DNA of 64,000 nucleotides, from NCBI RefSeq assembly GCF_024749045.1, contig NZ_CP087184.1, forward strand, positions 1,426,001 to 1,490,000, in the 5' to 3' direction. Source of the DNA: Pseudomonas sp. B21-028 (GTDB taxonomy: Bacteria; Pseudomonadota; Gammaproteobacteria; Pseudomonadales; Pseudomonadaceae). The notes below the pieces were generated by a model. It was not told where the DNA came from. It did not search any database and saw only the letters and a list, made by a program, of their open reading frames with translations. Below, piece by piece: positions 52,919-62,882 of the stretch (position 1 is its first letter; every line of letters starts with the position of its first letter). A program made the position numbers and the translations under genes.

Positions 52919-54745
52919 ATGCATCCCCGCGTTCTTGAGGTCACCGAACGGCTTATCGCCCGCAGCCGCGCCACGCGTCAGGCTTACCTTGCATTGATCC
53001 GCGGTGCTGCCAGCGACGGTCCGATGCGCGGCAAGCTGCAATGCGCCAACTTCGCCCATGGCGTGGCCGGTTGCGGCAGCGAAGACAAGCATCACCTGCG
53101 GATGATGAACGCCGCCAACATCGCCATCGTGTCGTCCTACAACGACATGCTCTCGGCCCACCAGCCCTACGAAACCTTCCCGGAACAGATCAAGAAGGCC
53201 CTGCGCGAGATCGGCTCGGTCGGCCAGTTCGCGGGCGGCACGCCGGCCATGTGCGACGGCGTCACCCAGGGCGAGGCGGGGATGGAGCTGAGCCTGCCGA
53301 GTCGCGAAGTGATCGCGATGTCCACGGCGGTGGCGTTGTCCCACAACATGTTCGACGGCGCGCTGATGCTCGGCATCTGCGACAAGATCGTCCCGGGCCT
53401 GATGATGGGAGCGCTGCGCTTCGGTCACCTGCCGACGATTTTCGTGCCCGGCGGGCCGATGGTGTCCGGCATTTCCAACAAGGAAAAGGCTGACGTGCGC
53501 CAGCGTTACGCCGAGGGCAAGGCCACTCGCGAAGAGCTGTTGGAGTCGGAGATGAAGTCCTACCACAGCCCCGGCACGTGTACCTTCTACGGCACCGCCA
53601 ACACCAACCAGCTGCTGATGGAAGTGATGGGCCTGCACTTGCCGGGCGCCTCGTTCGTCAACCCGAACACCCCGCTGCGCGATGCCCTGACCCGCGAAGC
53701 GGCGTTCCAGGTGACGCGCATGACCAAGCAGAGCGGCAACTTCATGCCCATCGGCGAAATCGTCGACGAACGCTCGCTGGTCAATTCCATCGTCGCGCTG
53801 CACGCCACCGGCGGCTCGACCAACCACACCTTGCACATGCCGGCCATCGCCATGGCGGCGGGTATTCAATTGACCTGGCAGGACATGGCCGACCTCTCCG
53901 AGGTGGTGCCGACCCTGAGCCACGTCTACCCGAACGGCAAGGCCGACATCAACCACTTCCAGGCGGCGGGCGGCATGTCGTTCCTGATCCGCGAACTGCT
54001 GGAAGCCGGCCTGCTCCACGAAAACGTCAACACCGTGCTCGGTCACGGCCTGAGCCGCTACACCCAGGAACCGTTCCTTGAGGATGGCGAGCTGGTGTGG
54101 CGCGACGGCCCGATCGAAAGCCTCGACGAAAACATCCTGCGCCCGGTGGCCCGTGCGTTCTCGCCGGAAGGCGGCTTGCGGGTGATGGAAGGCAACCTGG
54201 GCCGTGGCGTGATGAAAGTCTCCGCCGTGGCCCTGGAGAACCAGATCGTCGAAGCGCCGGCCATGGTTTTCCAGGACCAGCAGGACCTGGCGGACGCGTT
54301 CAAGGCCGGGCTGCTGGAGAAGGATTTTGTCGCGGTAATGCGCTTCCAGGGGCCACGCTCCAACGGCATGCCGGAGCTGCACAAGATGACCCCGTTCCTC
54401 GGTTCGTTGCAGGATCGCGGTTTCAAAGTGGCGCTGGTGACCGACGGGCGCATGTCCGGCGCCTCGGGGAAAATTCCGGCGGCGATCCATGTCAGCCCCG
54501 AAGCTTACGTCGGCGGTGCGTTGGCCCGGGTGCAGGAGGGCGATATCATCCGTGTCGACGGCGTCAAAGGCACCCTGGAATTGAAGGTGGACGCCGAGGA
54601 ATTTGCCGCACGCGAACCGGCCAAGGGCCTGTTGGGCAACAACATCGGCACCGGTCGCGAACTGTTCGGTTTCATGCGCATGGCCTTCAGCTCGGCAGAG
54701 CAGGGCGCCAGCGCCTTCACGGCTGCACTGGAGACGATTAATTGA
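52919..54745 (+). CDS. edd: Phosphogluconate dehydratase (Edd)
   Basis: A 608-aa [4Fe-4S] dehydratase converting 6-phosphogluconate to 2-keto-3-deoxy-6-phosphogluconate. ILVD/EDD family motifs: [37 protein letters not shown] (segment SYNDMLSAH), [20 protein letters not shown] with a cluster Cys, [15 protein letters not shown] with another, and [13 protein letters not shown] with the third. [16 protein letters not shown] is near the C-terminus. Start ATG at 52919. The stop overlaps the TTG start of glk. Confidence 0.97.
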   Translation: MHPRVLEVTERLIARSRATRQAYLALIRGAASDGPMRGKLQCANFAHGVAGCGSEDKHHLRMMNAANIAIVSSYNDMLSAHQPYETFPEQIKKALREIGSVGQFAGGTPAMCDGVTQGEAGMELSLPSREVIAMSTAVALSHNMFDGALMLGICDKIVPGLMMGALRFGHLPTIFVPGGPMVSGISNKEKADVRQRYAEGKATREELLESEMKSYHSPGTCTFYGTANTNQLLMEVMGLHLPGASFVNPNTPLRDALTREAAFQVTRMTKQSGNFMPIGEIVDERSLVNSIVALHATGGSTNHTLHMPAIAMAAGIQLTWQDMADLSEVVPTLSHVYPNGKADINHFQAAGGMSFLIRELLEAGLLHENVNTVLGHGLSRYTQEPFLEDGELVWRDGPIESLDENILRPVARAFSPEGGLRVMEGNLGRGVMKVSAVALENQIVEAPAMVFQDQQDLADAFKAGLLEKDFVAVMRFQGPRSNGMPELHKMTPFLGSLQDRGFKVALVTDGRMSGASGKIPAAIHVSPEAYVGGALARVQEGDIIRVDGVKGTLELKVDAEEFAAREPAKGLLGNNIGTGRELFGFMRMAFSSAEQGASAFTAALETIN

Positions 54746-55698
54746 AACTGGCCCTGGTCGGTGACATCGGTGGGACCAACGCGCGCTTCGCGTTGTGGAA
54801 GAACCACAACCTGGAAAATGTCCAGGTGCTGGCGACGGCGGATTACGCCTGTCCTGAAGATGCCATCAAGGTGTACCTGAGCGGCATGGGCCTGGCGCCT
54901 GGCGCCATTGGCTCGGTGTGCCTGTCGGTGGCCGGCCCGGTGGCGGGCGATCTGTTTCGCTTCACCAATAACCACTGGCGCCTTAGCAACCTGGCGTTCT
55001 GCAAGACCTTGCAGGTCGAGAAGCTGTTGCTGGTCAACGACTTCTCAGCCATGGCCCTGGGCATGACCCGCTTGCGCCCCGATGAGTACCGGGTCGTGTG
55101 CGAAGGCACCCCGGAGCCGATGCGTCCGGCGGTGGTGATCGGGCCGGGCACGGGGCTGGGCGTCGGTACATTGCTGGATCTGGGTGACGGTCGCTTTGCG
55201 GCGTTGCCGGGGGAGGGCGGTCATGTCGACCTGCCGATGAGCAGCTCGCGGGAAACCCAGCTCTGGCAGCACATCTACAACGAGATCGGTCACGTCAGCG
55301 CCGAAACCGCCCTGAGCGGCAGCGGCTTGCCCCGGGTGTATCGGGCGATCTGCGCGGTGGACGGGCATGAGCCCGTGCTCGATACTCCCGAATCCATCAC
55401 CGCCGCCGGCCTGGCCGGTGACCCCATCGCCCTGGAAGTGCTGGAGCAGTTCTGCCGCTGGCTGGGACGCGTGGCCGGCAACAACGTGCTGACGGTGGGC
55501 GGCCGAGGTGGTGTATACATCGTCGGCGGGGTGATCCCCCGGTTTGCCGATTTCTTCCTCGAAAGCGGCTTCGCCCGCTGCTTCGCCGACAAGGGCTGCA
55601 TGAGCGATTACTTCAAGGGCATTCCGGTCTGGCTGGTCACCGCGCCGTACTCCGGCCTGATGGGCGCGGGCGTGGCGCTGGAGCAGTCGGCCAGCTGA
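54742..55698 (+). CDS. glk: Glucokinase
   Basis: A 318-aa ATP-dependent hexokinase-family enzyme phosphorylating cytoplasmic glucose delivered by GtsABCD. ATP-phosphate motif [14 protein letters not shown] at the N-terminus, [13 protein letters not shown] containing the catalytic Asp, [13 protein letters not shown], and [10 protein letters not shown]. The start is TTG at 54742, overlapping the edd stop (TTGA), so translation is coupled. Length matches bacterial Glk. Confidence 0.95.
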   Translation: MKLALVGDIGGTNARFALWKNHNLENVQVLATADYACPEDAIKVYLSGMGLAPGAIGSVCLSVAGPVAGDLFRFTNNHWRLSNLAFCKTLQVEKLLLVNDFSAMALGMTRLRPDEYRVVCEGTPEPMRPAVVIGPGTGLGVGTLLDLGDGRFAALPGEGGHVDLPMSSSRETQLWQHIYNEIGHVSAETALSGSGLPRVYRAICAVDGHEPVLDTPESITAAGLAGDPIALEVLEQFCRWLGRVAGNNVLTVGGRGGVYIVGGVIPRFADFFLESGFARCFADKGCMSDYFKGIPVWLVTAPYSGLMGAGVALEQSAS

Positions 55699-55708
55699 AA
55701 TGCAGTCC

Positions 55709-55830
55709 CCCTGTGGGAGCGAGCCTGTGGGAGCAAAGCTTGCTCGCGATGAACGAAAACACGGTCAATGGATCGAGGCGTCTTTATCGCGAGCAAGCTC
55801 GGCTCCCGCACAAGCCCGCTCCCACAAGGG
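55709..55830. repeat. Nested REP element, near-identical to the copy at 46321
   Basis: Outer cctgtgggagcgagcctgtg / cccgctcccacaag and inner gcaaagcttgctcgcgatga ... tatcgcgagcaagctcggct. The 20-bp interior gaacgaaaacacggtcaatg differs from that at 46321 by one base. It lies between glk and gltR without ending the operon context. Confidence 0.88.
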
Positions 55831-55902
55831 TTTGTGGTGTGTTTATAGGCTTTCCCCATCAGGCATAATCCGCACTAATCCAAACAACAAGGACGCGGCC
55901 CC

Positions 55903-56634
55903 GTGAGTTCAGTAAACAAATCGATTTTGTTGGTCGACGACGACCAGGAGATTCGCGAGCTGCTGGACACTTACCTCAGTCGTGCGGGGTTCCAGGTGCG
56001 GACCACGCCCGATGGCGCCGGGTTTCGCCAGGCGTTGAACGACGCGCCGAGCGATCTGGTGATCCTCGACGTGATGCTGCCCGACGAAGACGGCTTCAGC
56101 CTGTGCCGCTGGGTTCGCCAGCACCCGCGCCAGGCCCACGTGCCGATCATCATGCTCACTGCCAGTTCCGACGAGGCCGACCGGGTCATCGGCCTGGAAC
56201 TGGGGGCCGATGATTATCTCGGCAAGCCGTTCAGCCCGCGTGAATTGCAGGCGCGCATCAAGGCCCTGTTGCGCCGGGCACAGTTCGGCCAGGAGCGCTC
56301 CGGCGGTGAGGTGCTGGCCTTCGACGAGTGGCGGCTGGACATGGTCAGCCATCGGCTGTTTCACACCGACGGCGAGGAAGTGATTCTCTCCGGCGCCGAT
56401 TTCGCCCTGCTCAAGCTGTTTCTCGATCATCCCCAGGAAATCCTCGACCGCGACACCATCGGCAACGCCACCCGGGGTCGGGAGCTGATGCCCCTGGACC
56501 GGATCGTCGACATGGCGGTCAGTCGCCTGCGCCAGCGCTTGCGTGATACCGACAAGCCGCCACGGCTGATCCGCACGGTGCGCGGCAGTGGTTATCAATT
56601 GGCGGCCAATGTGGTTGCCAGCAATGGTCATTGA
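55903..56634 (+). CDS. gltR: Two-component response regulator GltR
   Basis: A 243-aa OmpR-family regulator of glucose transport. Receiver domain with LVDDDQEIR and phosphoacceptor Asp56 (LVILDVMLPDEDGF), then Thr/Lys switch residues (MLTAS, GKPFSPREL). A winged-helix output domain follows (DEWRLDMVSHRL, LLKLFLDHPQEILDRD, RQRLRDTDKPPRLIRTVRGSGYQL). The start is GTG at 55903. In P. aeruginosa GltR with GtrS controls the glucose transport genes. The gtrS ATG lies inside its last codons, giving an 11-nt overlap. Confidence 0.93.
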   Translation: MSSVNKSILLVDDDQEIRELLDTYLSRAGFQVRTTPDGAGFRQALNDAPSDLVILDVMLPDEDGFSLCRWVRQHPRQAHVPIIMLTASSDEADRVIGLELGADDYLGKPFSPRELQARIKALLRRAQFGQERSGGEVLAFDEWRLDMVSHRLFHTDGEEVILSGADFALLKLFLDHPQEILDRDTIGNATRGRELMPLDRIVDMAVSRLRQRLRDTDKPPRLIRTVRGSGYQLAANVVASNGH

Positions 56635-58093
56635 CTGGGCCAGGAAAGTCGCCCGACGGGTGCCGGTGCCGCGCTCGCTGCTTGGAAGGATGCTGTTGCT
56701 GACCTTGCTGGTGGTACTGTTCGCCCAGACGTTGTCCAGCGTCATTTGGGTGTCGCAACTGCGCGCCACCCAGCTCGAAGGCCTGGTCACCAGCGCCCGC
56801 AGCCTGGCCCATTCGATGACGGCCAGCGTCAGCTACCTGCGTTCGTTGCCGGTGGCGTACCGGCCGCTGGTGCTGGACCAATTGCGCAGCATGGGCGGCA
56901 CGCGGTTTGTCGTCACGCTCAATGACAAGCCCCTGGGCATGGACGTGCTACCGGTCACGCCGCGCAAACTGGCGGTGCTCAAGGCGGTGGACGAAGTGCT
57001 GCGCAGGTCCCTGGGCAATAACACCGATATTTCCGTGACTTTCGTCAGCCCCGACGACCTACGGATTTTCAACGGCGGACTGAAGCTCGACGAGTTACCA
57101 CGCTCGTGGGCTCATTACGCCTTGACGCTTGAACCCGTGAACCCGCCGGTGCTGGTCACGCAGATCCAGATGGCGCCGGGCGAATGGTTGTACATCGCCT
57201 CGCTGCTGCCCGAACCCTACACCAGCCTCGAAGAGCAGGACCTGCCGAAGCAACAGGTCGGCTTCATCGTCCTGACCAGCAGCCTGTTGCTGCTGTTCAT
57301 CGGCTTGCTCGTGCACTGGCAGAGCCGGCCACTCAAGCGCCTGGCCCGGGCGGCCCGGGACATGTCTCTGGGCGCCGAAGTGGAACCGGTGGCCGAAGGT
57401 GGCGGCAGCGAAGTGGTCGAGGTGGGCCGGGCATTCAATGCCATGCGAGAGCGCATCAGCCGCTACCTGACCGAGCGCAGCCAGTTGTTCAGCGCGATTT
57501 CCCATGACCTGCGCACGCCGATCACCCGCCTGCGGCTACGGGTCGAACTGCTGGAGGATGAGAACCTGCAGGCCAAGTTCGGCCGCGACCTGGACGAGTT
57601 GGAATTGCTGGTCAAAGGGGCGCTGCAATGCGTCAAGGACACCGACATCCATGAAAACATCGAGCCGGTGGACCTCAACCATGTGCTCGATTGCCTGGTG
57701 GAACCTTACCTTGCCCCCAACGGCAACGGCCGTGTGACCCAGGATGGCCGGGCACTGGCGCCGTATCCCGGCAAGCCGCTGGCGCTCAAGCGCTGCATCG
57801 GCAACCTGATCGACAACGCCTTGAAATACGGGCAGAACGCCCATCTGCACATCGACGACGATGAAACCGCATTCGTCCTGCACGTCGACGATGAAGGTCC
57901 GGGCGTGCCGGAGCAGCGTCTCGAGCAGGTTTTCGAACCGCATTTCCGTCTGGCCGGGCAGCAGCAGGGATATGGCCTGGGGCTGGGTATCGCCCGCAAC
58001 ATTGCCCACAGCCATGGTGGCGAGGTGAGCCTGCAGAACCTGCGCGAGGGTGGGTTGCGGGTGACGTTGCAGCTGCCTCGCAGTGTCGATTAG
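56624..58093 (+). CDS. gtrS: Sensor histidine kinase GtrS
   Basis: A 489-aa membrane kinase. First span (about 22-43, MLLLTLLVVLFAQTL), a periplasmic sensor of about 165 residues, a second span (VGFIVLTSSLLLLFIGLLV, 212-230), HAMP (PLKRLARAARDMSLG), and dimerisation/phosphoacceptor helix with His294 (SAISHDLRTPITRLRLR). ATPase boxes: GNLIDNALKYG, DEGPGVPE, GYGLGLGIARNIA. In P. aeruginosa GtrS senses 2-ketogluconate and 6-phosphogluconate. Start ATG at 56624; an upstream in-frame ATG (56609) and GTG (56588) are alternatives. Confidence 0.92.
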   Translation: MVIDWARKVARRVPVPRSLLGRMLLLTLLVVLFAQTLSSVIWVSQLRATQLEGLVTSARSLAHSMTASVSYLRSLPVAYRPLVLDQLRSMGGTRFVVTLNDKPLGMDVLPVTPRKLAVLKAVDEVLRRSLGNNTDISVTFVSPDDLRIFNGGLKLDELPRSWAHYALTLEPVNPPVLVTQIQMAPGEWLYIASLLPEPYTSLEEQDLPKQQVGFIVLTSSLLLLFIGLLVHWQSRPLKRLARAARDMSLGAEVEPVAEGGGSEVVEVGRAFNAMRERISRYLTERSQLFSAISHDLRTPITRLRLRVELLEDENLQAKFGRDLDELELLVKGALQCVKDTDIHENIEPVDLNHVLDCLVEPYLAPNGNGRVTQDGRALAPYPGKPLALKRCIGNLIDNALKYGQNAHLHIDDDETAFVLHVDDEGPGVPEQRLEQVFEPHFRLAGQQQGYGLGLGIARNIAHSHGGEVSLQNLREGGLRVTLQLPRSVD

Positions 58094-58103
58094 CGAGACC
58101 GCG

Positions 58104-58190
58104 TTATCGTTCATCGCGAGCAGGCTCGCTCCCACAAGGGGTCCAAGGCGCTCACACCCCCTGTGGGAGCGAGCCTGCTCGCGATGGCGT
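58104..58190. repeat. REP doublet, ends facing inward
   Basis: tcatcgcgagcaggctcgct then, after about 20 bp, tgtgggagcgagcctgctcg. Same tail-in layout as the pair at 35691. Directly abuts the shared glucose promoter module at 58201. Confidence 0.87.
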
Positions 58191-58200
58191 CTTCTGTTTT

Positions 58201-58266
58201 GTAACGGAGTGGTGACATAACTCGCCCCTTTCGTTACCTGCCCTCCGTCCTCCCTTGTTTAGACTC
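58201..58266 (+). promoter_or_regulatory. Glucose-gene promoter module, copy A (epimerase gene)
   Basis: Ordered blocks GTAAC (58201), TGACAT (58213), CGTTACCTG (58232) and TGTTTAGA (58256) recur at exactly the same spacing upstream of gtsA. TTTAGA is a plausible -10, and TTACCT about 18 bp upstream a weak -35. The GTAAC/CGTTAC pair is an inverted repeat that may be the operator. GltR is the obvious candidate regulator. Confidence 0.7.
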
Positions 58267-58298
58267 CCTGCGTCAAAAACAACAAAAAGGTACGCCTG

Positions 58299-59558
58299 AT
58301 GGACACCTTCCAACCGGCCTTCAGCAGTTGGCTGAACGCACCTGCCCACCAGCAATGGCTCGCCGCCGAAGGCTTGCGGTTGCTGGCATTCGCCAAGGCG
58401 TCGAGGCTGCCGGACGGTTTCGGCAACCTGGACGAGCGCGGCTGCCTGCCGACCGGGGCCCGGGCTGAAACCATGAACACCGCCCGCATGACCCACAGCT
58501 TCGCCATGGCCCATGTCCAGGGTCTGCCGGGTTTCGCCGAATTGGTGGACCACGGCATCGAGGCCCTCAGCGGCCCTTTGCGGGACGCCGAATACGGCGG
58601 CTGGTTTGCCACGACGCAACCCCATGAAGACGACACCGGCAAAGCCGCCTACCTGCATGCTTTCGTGGCCCTGGCCGCCAGTTCCGCCGTGGTGGCCCAG
58701 CGTCCCGGTGCCCAGGCGCTGCTGGACGAGGCCGTGCGGGTCATCGACACGCATTTCTGGAGTGAGGAAGAGGGCGCCCTGTGCGAATCCTTCAACCGTG
58801 ACTGGAGTGTCGAGGAAGCCTATCGCGGCGCCAACAGCAACATGCACGCCACCGAAGCCTTCCTGGCGCTTGCCGATGTCACCGACGATCCGCGCTGGCT
58901 CGCCCGCGCGCTGCGCATCGTCGAACGGGTGATCCACGGCCACGCGGCGGCCAATGATTATCTGGTGGTGGAACATTTTGACCGCCACTGGCAGCCGCTG
59001 CGCGAATACAACCACGACAATCCCGCCGATGGCTTCCGGCCGTATGGCACCACGCCGGGCCACGGTTTCGAATGGGCCCGCCTGCTCTTGCACCTCGAGG
59101 CCGCTCGGGTGCGGATCGGCATGCTGACCCCGGGCTGGCTGGTCCAGGATGCGCAGAAACTGTTCGAGCAGAACTGCCGTCACGGCTGGGACGTCGATGG
59201 CGCGCCTGGCATTGTCTACACGCTGGATTGGGACAATCGCGCGGTGGTCCGCCATCGCCTGCACTGGGTCCATGCCGAAGCGGCGGCGGCTGCCAGCGCA
59301 TTGCTCAAGCGCACCGACGAGGCGCAATACGAAACCTGGTACCGGTGCTTCTGGGAGTTTTGCGAGAAGCACTTCATCGACCGGTGCAACGGCAGCTGGC
59401 ACCACGAACTCGATCCGCAGAACCGCCCCAGTGCCGACATCTGGCCGGGCAAGCCTGACCTGTATCACGCCTGGCAGGCGGTGCTGATTCCACGCCTGCC
59501 CCTGGCGCCGAGCATGGCCTCGGCCCTGGCGCAATTTTCAGCTCCGGCAACCGTGTAA
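58299..59558 (+). CDS. AGE-family sugar epimerase/isomerase (mannose isomerase-like)
   Basis: A 419-aa (alpha/alpha)6-barrel enzyme of the N-acylglucosamine 2-epimerase family, in the branch with YihS and Pseudomonas mannose isomerase, which interconvert mannose, fructose and glucose. Candidate catalytic histidines lie in ANSNMHATEAFLAL and TPGHGFEWARLLLHLE, with a third in HRLHWVHAEAAAAASALL. RMTHSFAMAHVQG is the N-terminal signature. Cytosolic, with no signal peptide. ATG at 58299 behind AAAAAGG. Its own glucose-type promoter and position between gtrS and gtsA suggest it feeds mannose or other gts substrates into glucose/fructose metabolism. Confidence 0.85.
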   Translation: MDTFQPAFSSWLNAPAHQQWLAAEGLRLLAFAKASRLPDGFGNLDERGCLPTGARAETMNTARMTHSFAMAHVQGLPGFAELVDHGIEALSGPLRDAEYGGWFATTQPHEDDTGKAAYLHAFVALAASSAVVAQRPGAQALLDEAVRVIDTHFWSEEEGALCESFNRDWSVEEAYRGANSNMHATEAFLALADVTDDPRWLARALRIVERVIHGHAAANDYLVVEHFDRHWQPLREYNHDNPADGFRPYGTTPGHGFEWARLLLHLEAARVRIGMLTPGWLVQDAQKLFEQNCRHGWDVDGAPGIVYTLDWDNRAVVRHRLHWVHAEAAAAASALLKRTDEAQYETWYRCFWEFCEKHFIDRCNGSWHHELDPQNRPSADIWPGKPDLYHAWQAVLIPRLPLAPSMASALAQFSAPATV

Positions 59559-59620
59559 CCATGTCGTGACATTTACGCATCCCTTCGTTACCTGTGAAGG
59601 GAATCCCCCTGTTTAGAATC
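59555..59620 (+). promoter_or_regulatory. Glucose-gene promoter module, copy B (gtsA)
   Basis: GTAAC (59555), TGACAT (59567), CGTTACCTG (59586) and TGTTTAGA (59610): offsets 0, 12, 31 and 55, identical to copy A. GTAAC overlaps the stop codon of the epimerase gene. Conservation of blocks but not of spacers indicates functional selection. Confidence 0.72.
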
Positions 59621-59674
59621 CATGCAGCGCAAGCCACAGGCTTGCAGGCATAACAACAAAAAAAAGGTACTCAG

Positions 59675-60961
59675 ATGAACGCGATTAATCGCCTCGCAGT
59701 TGCTGTTTCCATTGCCTCGTTGTTTCCCCTCAGTGCTTTTGCCGCCGACTCGAAAGGGACGGTCGAAGTTGTGCATTGGTGGACCTCGGGCGGTGAAAAG
59801 GCAGCTGTTGATGTCCTGAAGGCCCAAGTCGAGAAGGACGGTTTCACCTGGAAAGACGGTGCCGTCGCCGGCGGTGGTGGTGCCACGGCCATGACCGTGC
59901 TGAAAAGCCGCGCAGTCGCCGGCAACCCGCCTGGCGTTGCCCAGATCAAGGGCCCTGACATCCAGGAATGGGCGTCCACCGGGCTGCTCGACAGCGACGT
60001 CCTCAAAGGCGTTGCCAAAGAAGAGAAGTGGGACTCCCTTCTCGACAAGAAAGTCTCCGATACCGTGAAGTACGAAGGCGACTACGTGGCCGTGCCGGTG
60101 AACATCCACCGCGTCAACTGGTTGTGGATCAACCCGGAAGTCTTCAAGAAAGCCGGCATCACGAAGAACCCGACCACCCTCGAAGAATTCTATGCCGCTG
60201 GCGACAAGCTGAAGGCGGCGGGTTTCATTCCGCTCGCCCACGGTGGCCAGCCTTGGCAGGACAGCACCGTGTTCGAAGCCGTGGTGCTGTCGGTCATGGG
60301 CGCCGATGGCTACAAGAAAGCCCTGGTCGACCTGGACAACGCTGCGCTGACCGGGCCTGAAATGGTCAAGGCCCTGACCGAGCTGAAGAAAGTCGCGACC
60401 TACATGGACGCGGACGGCAAGGGCCAGGACTGGAACCTCGAGGCGGCCAAGGTCATCAACGGCAAGGCCGGCATGCAGATCATGGGTGACTGGGCCAAGA
60501 GCGAGTGGACAGCGGCCAAGAAAGTCGCCGGCAAGGATTACGAATGCGTAGCCTTCCCGGGTACCGACAAGGCTTTCACCTACAACATCGACTCCCTGGC
60601 GGTGTTCAAGCAGAAAGACAAGGGCACTTCCGCCGGTCAGCAGGACATTGCCAAGGTCGTGCTGGGTGAAAACTTCCAGAAGGTCTTCAGCATCAACAAA
60701 GGTTCGATCCCGGTTCGTAATGACATGTTGAAGGACATGGGCAAGTACGGTTTCGACTCCTGCGCCCAGACCGCCGCCAAGGACTTCCTGACCGACGCCA
60801 CGACCGGTGGCTTGCAGCCGAGCATGGCGCACAACATGGCGACCACGTTGGCGGTACAAGGCGCGTTCTTTGACGTGGTGACCAACTACATCAACGACCC
60901 GAGCGCCAGCCCTGCCGACACTGCCAAGAAACTCGGCGCTGCGGTCAAGTCCGCGAAGTAA
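59675..60961 (+). CDS. gtsA: Glucose/mannose ABC transporter substrate-binding protein GtsA
   Basis: A 428-aa periplasmic binding protein of the carbohydrate-uptake-1 family. Signal peptide [14 protein letters not shown] (cleaved near residue 24), mature start [21 protein letters not shown], then [34 protein letters not shown], and [20 protein letters not shown], typical of Pseudomonas glucose-binding proteins. ATG at 59675 preceded by AAAAAGG. First gene of gtsABCD. A nested REP after it may give the binding protein higher transcript stability than the permeases. Confidence 0.95.
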   Translation: MNAINRLAVAVSIASLFPLSAFAADSKGTVEVVHWWTSGGEKAAVDVLKAQVEKDGFTWKDGAVAGGGGATAMTVLKSRAVAGNPPGVAQIKGPDIQEWASTGLLDSDVLKGVAKEEKWDSLLDKKVSDTVKYEGDYVAVPVNIHRVNWLWINPEVFKKAGITKNPTTLEEFYAAGDKLKAAGFIPLAHGGQPWQDSTVFEAVVLSVMGADGYKKALVDLDNAALTGPEMVKALTELKKVATYMDADGKGQDWNLEAAKVINGKAGMQIMGDWAKSEWTAAKKVAGKDYECVAFPGTDKAFTYNIDSLAVFKQKDKGTSAGQQDIAKVVLGENFQKVFSINKGSIPVRNDMLKDMGKYGFDSCAQTAAKDFLTDATTGGLQPSMAHNMATTLAVQGAFFDVVTNYINDPSASPADTAKKLGAAVKSAK

Positions 60962-60980
60962 CGGTTAATACCTGGATCCC

Positions 60981-61099
60981 CGGGAGCGAGCCTGTGGGAG
61001 CAAAGCTTGCTCGCGATGAACATAACGCGGTCCGTCGAAAGACCGAGGCGTTTTCATCGCGAGCAAGCTCGGGCCCCACACAGGCGATTCCCACAAGGG
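60981..61099. repeat. Nested REP element between gtsA and gtsB
   Basis: Degenerate outer arms (gggagcgagcctgtgggagc / ccacacaggcgattcccaca) around the inner doublet gcaaagcttgctcgcgatga ... catcgcgagcaagctcgggc. The central loop has a further small hairpin (cggtccgtcgaaagaccg). Its position within an operon fits a role in differential mRNA stability. Confidence 0.85.
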
Positions 61100-61133
61100 A
61101 TGTCACTGTAGTTTTCAAGTACTGGATTTCCCC

Positions 61134-62042
61134 ATGAGCTCTGTTGCTGTGTTCAGCAAGGCCTCGCCGTTCGATGCGTTGCAGCGCTGGCTTCCCAAAC
61201 TGGTGCTGGCGCCCAGCATGTTCATCGTCCTGGTGGGCTTTTACGGCTACATCCTGTGGACGTTTCTTCTTTCGTTCACCAACTCGACTTTCCTCCCCAC
61301 CTATAAATGGGTCGGCCTGGCGCAATACGCCCGGTTGTTCGACAACGACCGCTGGTGGGTCGCGAGCAAGAACCTCGCGGTGTTCGGTGGCATGTTCATT
61401 GGCGTCACCCTGGTGATAGGCGTGCTGCTGGCCGTCTTCCTCGACCAGCGTATCCGTCGCGAAGGTTTCATCCGCACCATTTACCTGTACCCGATGGCGC
61501 TCTCCATGATCGTGACCGGTACCGCCTGGAAGTGGCTGCTCAACCCGGGCATGGGCCTGGACAAGCTGCTGCGTGACTGGGGCTGGGAAGGTTTTCGCCT
61601 GGACTGGCTGATCGACCCGGATCGCGTGGTGTATTGCCTGGTGATCGCCGCGGTATGGCAAGCCTCGGGCTTCATCATGGCGATGTTCCTGGCCGGCCTG
61701 CGGGGTGTCGATCAATCGATCATCCGCGCCGCGCAGATCGATGGCGCGAGCATGCCCAGGATCTACTGGAAAGTGGTCCTGCCGAGCCTGCGTCCGGTGT
61801 TCTTCAGCGCCGTGATGATCCTGGCGCACATCGCGATCAAGAGTTTCGACCTGGTGGCGGCCATGACGGCCGGTGGCCCGGGCTATTCGTCCGACCTGCC
61901 TGCCATGTTCATGTACTCCTTCACCTTCAGCCGCGGCCAGATGGGCATGGGCTCGGCCAGTGCGATCCTGATGCTCGGCGCGATCCTCGCGATCATCGTG
62001 CCTTACCTGTATTCCGAGCTGAGGGCCAAGCGTCATGACTAG
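61134..62042 (+). CDS. gtsB: Glucose/mannose ABC transporter permease GtsB
   Basis: A 302-aa MalF-like permease with six predicted spans (LVLAPSMFIVLVGFYGYILW at the N-terminus, GGMFIGVTLVIGVLLAVFL, IIVPYLYSEL at the C-terminus). EAA-loop equivalent: RAAQIDGASMPRIYWKVVLPSLRP, the ATPase contact. Overlaps gtsC by 8 nt. Start ATG at 61134 with no strong Shine-Dalgarno sequence. Confidence 0.95.
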   Translation: MSSVAVFSKASPFDALQRWLPKLVLAPSMFIVLVGFYGYILWTFLLSFTNSTFLPTYKWVGLAQYARLFDNDRWWVASKNLAVFGGMFIGVTLVIGVLLAVFLDQRIRREGFIRTIYLYPMALSMIVTGTAWKWLLNPGMGLDKLLRDWGWEGFRLDWLIDPDRVVYCLVIAAVWQASGFIMAMFLAGLRGVDQSIIRAAQIDGASMPRIYWKVVLPSLRPVFFSAVMILAHIAIKSFDLVAAMTAGGPGYSSDLPAMFMYSFTFSRGQMGMGSASAILMLGAILAIIVPYLYSELRAKRHD

Positions 62043-62880
62043 TCTCGCCACCAAACCCGGCATCAGCCTGAGTCGCATCGCGATCTACGCAGTGCTGATC
62101 CTCGCCGTACTGCTTTACCTGGTTCCGCTGGTGGTCATGCTGTTGACCAGCTTCAAGACCCCGGAGGACATCAGCACCGGCAACCTGTTGAGCTGGCCGA
62201 CCGTGGTCAGCGGCATCGGCTGGGTCAAGGCCTGGGCCTCGGTCAACGGTTACTTCTGGAACTCGATCAAAATCACCGTGCCTGCGGTGCTGATATCCAC
62301 CGCCGTCGGTGCACTGAACGGCTATGTCTTGTCGATGTGGCGCTTTCGCGGTTCGCAGCTGTTCTTCGGGTTGCTGTTGTTCGGTTGCTTCCTGCCGTTC
62401 CAGACCGTACTGCTGCCGGCCTCGTTCACCCTCGGCAAGATGGGCCTGGCCAGCACCACCACCGGCCTGGTGTTCGTGCACGTGGTGTATGGCCTGGCGT
62501 TCACCACGCTGTTCTTCCGCAACTACTACGTCAGCATTCCTGATGCGCTGGTGAAGGCGGCGCGCCTGGACGGTGCGGGTTTCTTCACCATCTTCCGCAT
62601 GATCATCCTGCCGATGTCGACGCCGATCATCATGGTCTGCCTGATCTGGCAGTTCACGCAGATCTGGAACGACTTCCTGTTCGGCGTGGTGTTCTCCAGC
62701 GGCGATTCGCAACCCATCACGGTGGCGTTGAACAACCTGGTCAACACCAGCACCGGGGCCAAGGAATATAACGTTGATATGGCGGCGGCGATGATCGCCG
62801 GGCTGCCGACCCTGCTGGTCTATGTGGTCGCAGGCAAGTATTTCGTGCGCGGGCTGACGGCCGGCGCGGTCAAGGGGTAA
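62035..62880 (+). CDS. gtsC: Glucose/mannose ABC transporter permease GtsC
   Basis: A 281-aa MalG-like permease with six spans (IAIYAVLILAVLLYLVPLVVMLLTSF start). The EAA loop is VKAARLDGAGFFTIFRMIILPMSTP, then LIWQFTQIWNDFLFGVVFSSG and the late LPTLLVYVVAGKYFVRGLTAGAVKG typical of CUT1 permeases. The start lies inside the last codons of gtsB. 2 nt separate its stop from the gtsD start, so the three genes are translated as a block. Confidence 0.95.
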   Translation: MTSLATKPGISLSRIAIYAVLILAVLLYLVPLVVMLLTSFKTPEDISTGNLLSWPTVVSGIGWVKAWASVNGYFWNSIKITVPAVLISTAVGALNGYVLSMWRFRGSQLFFGLLLFGCFLPFQTVLLPASFTLGKMGLASTTTGLVFVHVVYGLAFTTLFFRNYYVSIPDALVKAARLDGAGFFTIFRMIILPMSTPIIMVCLIWQFTQIWNDFLFGVVFSSGDSQPITVALNNLVNTSTGAKEYNVDMAAAMIAGLPTLLVYVVAGKYFVRGLTAGAVKG

Positions 62881-62882
62881 TC

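Noticed and set aside
52913..54490. 525-codon frame antisense to edd
   Set aside because: Mirror frame of a well-supported gene, with no start site or motifs.
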